Origin: Chloroflexota bacterium
Lineage (GTDB): Bacteria; Chloroflexota; Ktedonobacteria; Ktedonobacterales; Ktedonobacteraceae
DNA: 7,015 nucleotides
Reading direction: 5' to 3'
Assembly (NCBI GenBank): GCA_005881995.1
Contig: VBHV01000339.1
Coordinates: 1-7,015, forward strand
Shown here: piece after piece, positions 1 through 6,900 of the stretch
Layout: every line of letters begins with the position of its first letter
How positions within the stretch are numbered: position 1 is the first letter of the stretch
Position numbers and translations under genes: made by a program
The notes under the pieces: generated by a model
The model's input: only the letters and a program-made list of their open reading frames with translations
What the model was told of the DNA's origin: nothing
Databases searched by the model: none

Positions 1-140
1 CGATTTGGGTGCCGTCATAGCCACTACCGGCACCACCTCGTCAGTTACGGCCCGACAAGGCGAAGGGCCTCCTGCAAAATGTTGTAACTGGCATTCTCGT
101 CGCGGTCGCCCACGTAGCCACACACCGGATTTGCGCACAT
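1..140 (-). ncRNA. Putative omega RNA (TnpB guide RNA scaffold), 3' part at the element end
   Basis: In IS200/IS605 and IS607 elements the TnpB guide RNA is made from the 3' end of tnpB and runs through the element end, with the guide taken from flanking DNA. Here, read on the minus strand, the last tnpB codons form a GGCCC/GGGCC stem (65-69 with 49-53, 11-nt loop). After the TAA stop at 45-47 comes a perfect 7-bp hairpin, GGTGCCG/CGGCACC (28-34 with 8-14, 13-nt loop) with an inner TAG/CTA pairing. Only seven bases remain after it, so the scaffold end and guide are at or beyond the edge. The left boundary (about 140) is a guess from usual scaffold lengths. No transcript evidence is available. 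Confidence 0.45.
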
Positions 141-1154
141 GTAAATGCGCTCATCCAGGGAGAGATCGGCCCGACGTGAACCACATTGATGACATAACTG
201 GCTCGATGGGTAGAAGCGTCCCACTTTCACCAGCCTCCCTCCCGCGCGTGGCACTTTGCTTTCCAGCAGGTCCAACAGCGTCCCTAACGCCGCGTCAGAG
301 AATGAGCGCGACAGGCACCGATTCTGGATCAGTCCCTTGACATGCAGATCCTCCACCGCGACCAGCCCGCTGGTCTTGGCTACCTCGGTCGTCAGTTTGT
401 GCAGCAAATCAGCACGCAGACAGGCAATCCGATAGTGCAACCGGGCGAGCTTGCCTTTCGTTTTCTGCCAGTTCTTGCTCCCCTTGCTCCGGCGAGCCAG
501 TTCTTTGTTCAAGCGGCACAGCTTCTTCAAGAAATGGCGCAGCGGTCTTTGGTTCTCGTACCGCCTGCCATCCGAGAGCGTCGCCAGTCTCAACAGGCCC
601 ACATCAATCCCAACGGCAGGCTTCGCGTTTGCCTCAGACACCCCCTCAGGTATTTCGACGGTGATGGAGACAAACCACCAGTCTGCCGTTTTACTGATGC
701 GTGCCGAGAGGATTTTGCCCGCCAAGCGGAGCTTTTCCGCCATATTCACCCGGCCCAGTTTGGGAACCTCGATCCAGTGATCGCCGACGGTGAATTTATC
801 GTTGGCCAAGTAAAACGACTGCCGGGAACGTTTCTTGCTTTTGAACTGGGGATAGCCTACCGACCGTCCACCTTTGCACCCCTCAAAAAAGTTATGGAAA
901 GCAGCGGCTACATCCATGAACGCGCCCTCAACCGCACACTTGCTCACCTCATAGGACCAGGGAAACTGCTCGCGTCGGATGGCATTGAACTGTTTTTTGA
1001 GAGCCATCGCATTTGGCTTGCCCCCTGCCTCATACTGCGCCCTCCACCCTGCCAGTGCCCAATTGAACACAAAGCGCGCCGTGCCGGCAGCGCGGGCAAA
1101 GTAATTGGCCTGTTCAGGTGTTGGATGAAGCCGGATTTTGTGCGCTTTGATCAT
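45..1154 (-). CDS. tnpB: TnpB, IS607-associated RNA-guided RuvC-like endonuclease
   Basis: The 369-residue protein is of typical TnpB length (about 350-410). Visible parts in order: the N-terminal OrfB helix-turn-helix region with HPTPEQ near residues 10-15 and TARFVFNWAL near 25-34; a bridging region with SVGYPQFKSKK (98-108); RuvC I VGIDVGL with Asp184; RuvC II LVAVEDL with Glu268; a zinc-binding module CHQC (321, 324) paired with C340 and C345; RuvC III GDRDEN (349-354) followed by NASYNI. All three acidic catalytic positions are present, so the nuclease looks intact. The last cysteine pair is spaced C-x4-C rather than C-x2-C, a variant I judge tolerable. Family members cut DNA matching the guide of the omega RNA next to a short element-specific motif, helping the element persist at donor sites. 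Its ATG lies inside the end of tnpA, so translation is probably coupled to tnpA; no well-placed Shine-Dalgarno is seen. Confidence 0.93.
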   Translation of the reverse strand: MIKAHKIRLHPTPEQANYFARAAGTARFVFNWALAGWRAQYEAGGKPNAMALKKQFNAIRREQFPWSYEVSKCAVEGAFMDVAAAFHNFFEGCKGGRSVGYPQFKSKKRSRQSFYLANDKFTVGDHWIEVPKLGRVNMAEKLRLAGKILSARISKTADWWFVSITVEIPEGVSEANAKPAVGIDVGLLRLATLSDGRRYENQRPLRHFLKKLCRLNKELARRSKGSKNWQKTKGKLARLHYRIACLRADLLHKLTTEVAKTSGLVAVEDLHVKGLIQNRCLSRSFSDAALGTLLDLLESKVPRAGGRLVKVGRFYPSSQLCHQCGSRRADLSLDERIYMCANPVCGYVGDRDENASYNILQEALRLVGP

Positions 1155-1743
1155 CCTTGAGGGCTTTCTCTAACGCCTGGCGATAGGTGCGCAGGCCGTA
1201 CAACCGACTGGAAAAACAGTGCGTAATCGTGATCAAATCTTGAACGAGCTCTTGCTCAGGTGAGAGTGTCTCGGTGTTCATCACCACCAGCCTGCATTGA
1301 TGCATCTGACATAAGTGTGCCAGCAACTGGTACCCAAAGCGAGCCAATCGATCCTGGTGAGCCAGGACAACACAGGCAATTTCACCAGCAACAATCGCAT
1401 CGACCAGCCTCAAGAACTGTGTGCGCTCAAAGTTGAGACCACCGCCGATCTCGGTCATCCATTCGTCCACCTGAATTTCCTGTTGTTCACAATAGTCACG
1501 AAGCACCGCTTGCTGGGTGAGCAGGTCGGGCGTCTGTGTCTGACTTGAAACTCGGCAGTAGGCCACCGTGCGCCGGTCTTTGTGCAGACGCGGCAACCGC
1601 AGTGCAGCAGCAAGATCTTCATCCGTATAGTAGCGTCGGTTGGTGATCGTCCGTTTCGCAGGCAACACGCCAATGCGATCCCATTTTTGGAGGGTCTTGA
1701 CGGAGACACCGACCTTTTCCGCGAACTGAGATGGTGTATACAT
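1114..1743 (-). CDS. tnpA: TnpA, IS607-family serine recombinase transposase
   Basis: The 209-residue protein has the IS607 transposase layout: an N-terminal MerR-like winged helix (residues 2-44, YTPSQFAEKVGVS and RRYYTDEDL) followed by a small serine-recombinase domain. The catalytic motif AYCRVSS (61-67) supplies nucleophile Ser66. Further family motifs are GGGLNFERTQF, VVLAHQDRLARFGY (the DRLxRFG signature) and SSRLYGLRTYR near the C terminus. The enzyme excises and integrates the element through a serine-linked synaptic complex. The ATG at 1743 was chosen because it places the helix-turn-helix at the usual N terminus; the frame is open 12 codons further upstream (to 1779), but those residues match nothing expected. 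No strong Shine-Dalgarno is visible for either start. The 3' end overlaps tnpB by 41 bp. Confidence 0.92.
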   Translation of the reverse strand: MYTPSQFAEKVGVSVKTLQKWDRIGVLPAKRTITNRRYYTDEDLAAALRLPRLHKDRRTVAYCRVSSQTQTPDLLTQQAVLRDYCEQQEIQVDEWMTEIGGGLNFERTQFLRLVDAIVAGEIACVVLAHQDRLARFGYQLLAHLCQMHQCRLVVMNTETLSPEQELVQDLITITHCFSSRLYGLRTYRQALEKALKDDQSAQNPASSNT

Positions 1744-1820
1744 AGTTCCATGGTAACACACATCCGCGTAGAAAATCAAGAGCTAGCTTGCTTGCTTCTC
1801 CTTTTTTCAAGGATGTTTCC
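1744..1820. other. Intergenic stretch containing the tnpA-side end of the IS607 element
   Basis: This is 77 bp between the tnpA start and the cupin stop. It contains an AGCTAGCT palindrome (1781-1788) running into three GCTT units (1786-1797), then a T6 run (1802-1807) in CCTTTTTTCAAGG. The T run has only a 4-bp CCTT/AAGG pairing around it and no GC-rich stem, so I do not call a terminator. One of these motifs may mark the element's end, but the junction cannot be placed without an empty-site comparison. Confidence 0.4.
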
Positions 1821-2243
1821 TTATTCTGCCTTCGCCCCCTGGCGTGCGCGTTCAAGGTATTCTTCGCGTGGAGGACTGAAGGCGTCGAGCACAAGACAGC
1901 CGTTGGGTCCACCAACGGCACGATGCGTGATACCGCCAGGGATGGTATAGGCATCGCCGGGTTGCAGGTTGCGCTCATCTCCCGCCATGTTCAGCACCAT
2001 CGAACCTTCTAGCACGTAGCCAAGTTGTTCGTGCGGATGATGGTGGTCGGGCATGATTGCACCCGGTGCAAGATGTACGAAAGAGAACATGATACGACTA
2101 CCGGTAACGAAGCGCGCGTCGATGCCCTCGACCAGTGTCACTTCATTGATCGAGTCCACCTTATAAAAAGCCGGCTCGAAAGATGATCCTGCCGTGCTTG
2201 ACCCGCTCATATGAGCCTGCCCGGCTTGTGCGTTTGTATCCAT
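1821..2243 (-). CDS. Small single-domain cupin protein
   Basis: The 140-residue protein consists of one cupin beta-barrel. Motif 1 is GAIMPDHHHPHEQLGYVLEG (61-80), offering His67, His69, His71 and Glu72 as metal ligands. Motif 2 is GDAYTIPGGITHRAV (96-110) with His107. There is no signal peptide or second domain, so it is probably cytoplasmic and metal-binding. Members of this group range from small enzymes to sensor-like proteins, so I give no substrate. The start at 2243 is chosen over an upstream in-frame start (2351) because AAAGGA (2250-2255) lies 6 nt before it and a strong promoter maps between the two starts, which leaves the longer form outside the transcript. An in-frame Met12 is a weaker alternative. 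The first 20 or so residues are Ser/Gly/Ala-rich and look flexible. It appears to be transcribed alone and ends 77 bp before tnpA. Confidence 0.85.
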   Translation of the reverse strand: MDTNAQAGQAHMSGSSTAGSSFEPAFYKVDSINEVTLVEGIDARFVTGSRIMFSFVHLAPGAIMPDHHHPHEQLGYVLEGSMVLNMAGDERNLQPGDAYTIPGGITHRAVGGPNGCLVLDAFSPPREEYLERARQGAKAE

Positions 2244-2249
2244 GATACG

Positions 2250-2255
2250 TCCTTT
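2250..2255 (-). promoter_or_regulatory. Ribosome binding site of the cupin gene
   Basis: AAAGGA on the minus strand, 6 nt from the ATG at 2243. It decides the start in favour of the 140-residue protein. Confidence 0.7.
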
Positions 2256-2276
2256 CTGTACGAAGAGTGGGGTAAG

Positions 2277-2296
2277 CTGCAATAGTACTATTGCAG
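2277..2296. promoter_or_regulatory. Perfect 20-bp palindrome, probable operator of the cupin gene
   Basis: CTGCAATAGTACTATTGCAG is its own exact reverse complement over all 20 bases. It begins 5 bp downstream of the cupin -10 box and covers the predicted transcription start (about 2294), ending 33 bp before the start codon. This size and position fit a site for a dimeric repressor of the TetR, MarR or GntR kind. The regulator is not encoded in the window, and the protein class is inference. Confidence 0.6.
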
Positions 2297-2300
2297 TGGC

Positions 2301-2329
2301 ATTGTAGCATCGCCGAACCGCGCTGGCAA
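2301..2329 (-). promoter_or_regulatory. Sigma-70-type promoter of the cupin gene
   Basis: On the minus strand, TTGCCA (2324-2329) is followed by a 17-bp spacer and TACAAT (2301-2306). Each box differs from consensus at one position and the spacer length is optimal. The predicted start near 2294 gives a leader of about 50 nt. Confidence 0.7.
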
Positions 2330-2354
2330 GATCACAAAGCCACCAGACCATCGG

Positions 2355-2382
2355 CGGTAGTATAATAACTCCAGGACTACCG
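2355..2382. repeat. Inverted repeat CGGTAGT-N14-ACTACCG in the divergent region
   Basis: Two perfect 7-bp arms (2355-2361 and 2376-2382) flank a 14-bp AT-rich centre. A TATAAT (2361-2366) overlaps the left arm, but no acceptable -35 box lies 16-18 bp before it on the plus strand. It sits about 26 bp upstream of the cupin -35 box, so it could be an activator or second regulator site. It lacks a following T-run, so a terminator is unlikely. Confidence 0.35.
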
Positions 2383-2608
2383 TGTTACAGGTCAATTTGT
2401 AAATCGTTAAAAAAGACAGTGTGCTGACTGGTGAATCGAGGTATGATATGCCAGGTGATGTAAAAGCGGCACATACCTCAAAGATATAAGCGCATACGTT
2501 TTCTTAAGAAAGTATGGTACAGTACAAAAATACATCTCACACCTGAATATGTAATATATTTACCGTCTTAATACGTTTTAGGGATAGAGAAACTACTCTC
2601 TCCATAGC
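2383..2608 (+). promoter_or_regulatory. Structured leader/control region upstream of the glycosyltransferase gene
   Basis: This AT-rich non-coding stretch holds three imperfect hairpins on the plus strand. The first is GAGGTATG plus TGCC pairing with GGCA plus CATACCTC (2438-2452 with 2468-2479), with a 3-nt bulge. The second is CATAC plus TTTCTT pairing with AAGAAA plus GTATG (2493-2516), with a 2-nt bulge and a 12-bp perfect core palindrome. The third is AGAGA/TCTCT (2586-2601), just upstream of the ribosome binding site. A 9-bp direct repeat ATACGTTTT occurs at 2494-2502 and 2571-2579. I find no convincing -35/-10 pair, so the start point is unknown. These may be regulator sites or leader RNA structure. 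They match no riboswitch class that I recognise. Confidence 0.4.
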
Positions 2609-2614
2609 AAGGAG
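2609..2614 (+). promoter_or_regulatory. Ribosome binding site of the glycosyltransferase gene
   Basis: AAGGAG lies 7 nt before the ATG at 2622, a strong match with ideal spacing. It fixes the start despite the unusual hydrophobic N-terminal extension. Confidence 0.8.
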
Positions 2615-2621
2615 ATCTAAC

Positions 2622-3932
2622 ATGCGAGAGGCAAGCCTTATCCACATCCGGCTCTTATTGCTCATTCCTACCAGGCTGTTCCCAAATGATATCGTTACTC
2701 TGCTTGTCGGCGGCGCATGTGCTTTTGTGCTTGCCTTCGTTTTCACATTTTTCGTGAAAGCCTTCTGCTTCAAGGTAGGATGGCTGGATTACCCGGCTCC
2801 ACGCCGCGTGCACAAATGGCCTGTCCCCCGTCTTGGCGGCATTGCTATGTTCCTGGCGTTTGTTGTGGCGTCGCTGCTCTTCTACGCTCCTGGCGTCAAC
2901 TCCAATCCCACTGAAATCTCAATCTACTGGTTACTCCTGGCGGCCTCTGCCCTGATGGTGATGGTTCACGCCTACGATGATGTCAAGGGGCTCAAACCAG
3001 CGACCAAGTTGATCGCCCAGACTATCGCCGTCATCATCGTCATAGGACCCTGGATACCGACCTTTCGCGGCGTACTCCTGTACACCTTTAGCAATCCGTT
3101 TTACCACTTTCATATTCCCTGGCTGCACGAACCCAATATCTACCTGTTTATGCAGCACGCCGATTTCAGTTTCGTCGCCATTCCCGCCGTCTTGTTGACC
3201 TGGTTCTGGATCGTTGGCATGATGAATACTGTCAATTTGATCGATGGCCTGGATGGGCTGGCAACCGGTGTTGTAGGCATTACCGCGCTCTTTATTACGA
3301 TTATCAGCTTTCTACTCGGTCAGCAGAGCATCGCCATACTCTCCGCCGTCTTCACGGGGGCCGTGTTTGGCTTTTTACCGCACAACTGGAACCCCGCGAA
3401 GATTTTCATGGGCGATAGCGGCTCCATGTTCCTGGGATTGGGACTGGCGGTCTTATCAATCATGGGAGGCGCGAAGCTGGCCCTGGCCTTGATGGTACTC
3501 GGCATTCCCATTCTCGACCTGGCCGTCGTCGCGATTAACCGCATTCGCCGGGGACAATCTCCCCTGCACTACGACACCACACACCTGCACTATCGTATGA
3601 AAGCGACCGGGCTAAGTGTGAAGCAGATCTGCCTGCTCTTCTACGGTCTGACCATTATGTTCGGCTTGCTGGCGCTGCGCCTCGATCGCATCTTCAAGTT
3701 CATTGGACTTGGCCTGGTTGGTTTGACCATGCTCGGCCTTATTCTGTGGGTTGACCAGCGCCTGCGCCAACGTGGATTACCCATCCGACCCGGAGGCCCT
3801 CCGCCCGAACTAACTCCCGGCGGAGGCGAGAAAATGTCGACTGAGGACATGGCCTGTAATGGCCGGTCAGATGCACCGGACCCAGGGAGCAAAGTACACG
3901 CTACCGTTACTCCCCCATTAACGGGCTCATAG
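2622..3932 (+). CDS. WecA/TagO-type polyprenyl-phosphate sugar-1-phosphate transferase (glycosyltransferase family 4)
   Basis: The 436-residue, strongly hydrophobic protein has about ten or eleven membrane segments. Family motifs appear in order: RRVHKWPVPRLGG (61-73); YDDVKGL with Asp119/Asp120, the metal-binding pair; NTVNLIDGLDGLA (202-214) with Asp208 and Asp211; NWNPAKIFMGDSGS (255-268); and RRGQSPLHYDTTHLHYRM (309-326), whose HLH matches the His motif of the WecA/TagO branch rather than MraY. Such enzymes transfer GlcNAc-1-P or a related sugar phosphate from a UDP-sugar to undecaprenyl phosphate at the cytoplasmic face, the first step of wall-polymer, O-chain or exopolysaccharide synthesis. 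The exact sugar cannot be told from sequence. After the last membrane segment (to about 377) comes a hydrophilic Pro/Gly-rich tail of about 60 residues with no recognised motif. No glycan genes flank it, and its stop lies only 10 bp from the uvrA stop on the other strand. Confidence 0.9.
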   Translation: MREASLIHIRLLLLIPTRLFPNDIVTLLVGGACAFVLAFVFTFFVKAFCFKVGWLDYPAPRRVHKWPVPRLGGIAMFLAFVVASLLFYAPGVNSNPTEISIYWLLLAASALMVMVHAYDDVKGLKPATKLIAQTIAVIIVIGPWIPTFRGVLLYTFSNPFYHFHIPWLHEPNIYLFMQHADFSFVAIPAVLLTWFWIVGMMNTVNLIDGLDGLATGVVGITALFITIISFLLGQQSIAILSAVFTGAVFGFLPHNWNPAKIFMGDSGSMFLGLGLAVLSIMGGAKLALALMVLGIPILDLAVVAINRIRRGQSPLHYDTTHLHYRMKATGLSVKQICLLFYGLTIMFGLLALRLDRIFKFIGLGLVGLTMLGLILWVDQRLRQRGLPIRPGGPPPELTPGGGEKMSTEDMACNGRSDAPDPGSKVHATVTPPLTGS

Positions 3933-3942
3933 TCAGCACAGG

Positions 3943-6900
3943 CTAGCCAGCCGTAATCTCGTTCGAGTGGCGAGCATTTTCCAGGGCCGCTTCTTCTGTA
4001 AACATGCGCTTCAAAAAGTAGCCCGTGTAGGATTGCTCGTTCTCCGCCACGTCTTCTGGAGTTCCCTCGGCAATGACTCGCCCACCGGCGTCTCCGCCAT
4101 CTGGCCCTAAATCGATGAGCCAGTCCCCGCTTTTGATCACTTCCAGGTTGTGTTCAATCACCACAATCGAGTTGCCCGCGTCGACGAGACGCTGCAAGAC
4201 CTGCAGGAGGCGCTCCACGTCTGCGAAATGCAGCCCGGTGGTTGGCTCATCCAGGATATACAAGGTGCGCCCCGTCGCCCGCTTAGACAGTTCTGTCGCC
4301 AGCTTGACGCGCTGCGCCTCGCCGCCAGATAAGGTTGTCGCCGGCTGCCCCAGGCGCATATAGCCCAGGCCCACATCGTTCAGCGTCTTCATCTTATTGT
4401 AGATCGAGGGAACATTGGCGAAAAAGCTCGACGCCTCTTCTACCGTCATATCCAGACGGCACGTACACATCAGGCAAGAAGTTCATCTCAATCTTGACGA
4501 TACCCTCACCCTTACAGGCTTCGCAGCGTCCACCCTTGACATTAAAGGAGAAACGACCAGGCAGGTACCCACGAATGCGCGACTCCGGCACCTGCGCAAA
4601 CAGATCGCGAATGCCCGTGAAAGCGTTAGTGTAGGTAGCGGGATTCGAGCGCGGCGTGCGACCAATGGGTGACTGATCGATGTCGATGATCTTATCCAGG
4701 TATTCTATGCCCTCGATCGCGTCATGCGCTCCTGGTTTATCATGCGCGCGATAGAGCGAGTGGGCTATCTTGCGATAGAGAATATCCGTAATCAGCGTAC
4801 TCTTGCCAGAACCAGAAACGCCCGTCACCACCACAAATTTCCCCAGCGGTATCTCGACATCTATATTTTTCAGGTTATTTTCGCGCGCACCCTTAATCAG
4901 CAGCGACTTACCATTGCCCTCGCGCCGCTTTTCTGGCAAAGGAATACACCTGCGCCGCGAAAGGTAATCGCCGGTAATGGAGTCGGGATTGGCGATAATC
5001 TCTTTGTAAGTCCCTTCCGCGACCACCTTCCCGCCGTGTTCACCCGCGCCCGGGCCAATGTCAATGATGTGATCGGCGGCCCGCATGGTATCCTCGTCAT
5101 GCTCAACCACCAGCAGGGTATTCCCGAGGTCGCGTAACCGCACCAGCGTCTTTATCAGGCGCGCATTGTCACGCTGGTGCAGTCCGATGCTTGGTTCATC
5201 CAGGATGTACAATACGCCCATCAGACCGGATCCGATTTGCGTTGCCAGGCGAATACGCTGCGCCTCACCGCCGGAAAGACTGGCGGCGGCGCGGTCCAGG
5301 CTCAGGTAATCCAGCCCTACATCCACCAGGAATTGCAGCCTGGACCGTATCTCTTTCAGCACTTGCCGCCCAATAAAACGCTCGCGCTCGGTCAATGTCA
5401 CTTCGACCATTGGGCCGTCCGGATCAATGGGTGTCAGTGGATCGGCCAAAACAGGGGCAGTAGTAACACCTTTGCCATTCTTCTTACCATTACCATTCAA
5501 AGCATACACATTGGAAGGAGTGGGCAGCGATGCCGCATCTGCTTCCAGTTCCTGAAAGAAGCGCTGCGTATTCACAATGGAGAGCCGCGTCACCTGCACG
5601 ATATTGTGCCCACCCACCGTCACCGCCAGCGCCTCAGGTTTCAAACGCGCGCCGTGACAATCGGGACAGATGCGCGCCGACATATACGCCTCGATCTCCT
5701 CACGAATACTCTCGCTATCGGTCTGCTTGTAGCGGCGATCAAGGCTGGGTATGACTCCCTCAAAGTTAATGGTATAGCTGCGCGTCCCCCCATGCTGCGG
5801 CGTATAGCGAATCGTCAACGGCTCAGAGATACCGTATAGCACCGCCTTGCGCTGCTCCTCCGTCAGATCACGCCATGGAGTATGCAAACTGAACTGGTAC
5901 TTCTTCGCCAGCGCATCAAGAATAGCTGCATGCCACTGGCTGCCGTTCACGACCTTGCTCCAGGGCGCGATCGCTCCTTCCAGCAGGCTTAGCTCAGGAT
6001 GCGTCACGATCAGCTCCGCGTCAATCTCCTGCTGCGTCCCCAGCCCGGTGCAGGTTGGACATGCGCCATGCGGGCTATTAAAGCTAAAGGTGCGCGGCGC
6101 AATTTCCGGCAGGCTGATGCCGCAGTACACGCAGGCAAATCTCTCCGAGAACAGAATCTCTTCCCCATCAACGATGGAAACCAGTACCACACCATTTCCC
6201 AGCTTCAACGTGGTCTCCAACGAATCGGTAATGCGTTGTCGGAAATCCAGGTCAACTTCCTGTGGCTGCTCAGGAGTATTTTCGGATGCAATGAATTGCG
6301 CTCCTACGCCATCCATCTCATCCCTATCCGCGTTCACATCATATAGCGCCGGACGTTCCGCCACCTTCTTGTAGGGGCGCAATTCGTTCCTTGCAGCCTG
6401 CCTGACCGCAGGTAGAGACGCAGTCTCGTTGGCAGGCTGGCTATCAATAGGTTCGCCAACATTGCGCCCTTTTCCCCGGCGAATTACCAACCGGTCAACC
6501 ACCACTTCAATGGTATGTTTTTTCTGCTTATCGAGTTCGATCTCGTCGCCCAGATCGTAAATCGTCCCATCGACACGCACGCGCACATAGCCCGCGCGCC
6601 GCATCTCTTCGAAGATTTGCTTGTATTCGCCCTTGCGTCCCTGCACCAGGGGTGCAAGCAGCAAAATACGCGACCCCTTCGGCAGATCGAGTACCGCGTC
6701 CACAATTTGTTGGATCGTCTGCTGGGTTACCTCCCGTCCACACTTGGGACAATGCGGATGACCAGCACGCGCATAGAGCAGGCGCAGATAGTCATAGATC
6801 TCGGTTACGGTACCAACCGTTGAGCGGGGATTATGCGTTGTGCCTTTCTGGTCGATAGAGATAGCAGGGGATAGTCCGTCGATATGATCGACGTCGGGCT

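Larger units (their letters stand above)
1..1800 (-). mobile_element. IS607-family insertion element (tnpA + tnpB), right end cut by the window edge
   Basis: Two genes read leftward in the order serine-recombinase tnpA then tnpB, overlapping by 41 bp; this arrangement defines the IS607 family. The family moves by a serine recombinase, makes no target duplication and has no long terminal inverted repeats, so the ends cannot be read from sequence alone. The tnpA-proximal end must lie between the tnpA start (1743) and the cupin stop (1821). That stretch includes a GCTT triplet repeat at 1786-1797, which could be a subterminal transposase site (inference). The tnpB-proximal end lies within 1-44 or just left of the window. 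Both genes have full length and catalytic motifs, so the element may still be active. The right-hand limit given here is approximate. Confidence 0.85.

Noticed and set aside
342..1160. 272-codon open frame on the plus strand opposite tnpB
   Set aside because: Composition follows the antisense of a highly constrained tnpB frame and shows no protein motif; it has no good ribosome binding site.
1797..1813. T6 run with CCTT/AAGG as an intrinsic terminator after the cupin gene
   Set aside because: The stem is only 4 bp, and on the cupin strand the run is A rather than U.
2244..2351. Upstream extension of the cupin frame by 36 codons
   Set aside because: It would run across its own promoter and operator palindrome; the internal ATG at 2243 has the ribosome binding site.
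2361..2366. TATAAT as -10 box of a plus-strand promoter for the glycosyltransferase
   Set aside because: No -35-like hexamer at 16-18 bp upstream and no extended -10, so I cannot support a promoter.
4394..4470. Programmed ribosomal frameshift in uvrA
   Set aside because: About 26 conserved codons are missing at the site, so a slip alone would not restore the protein, and no slippery heptamer is seen.
5177..6374. Long plus-strand open frames (220 and 175 codons) opposite uvrA
   Set aside because: They mirror conserved uvrA codons and show no recognisable domain, so they are antisense shadows.
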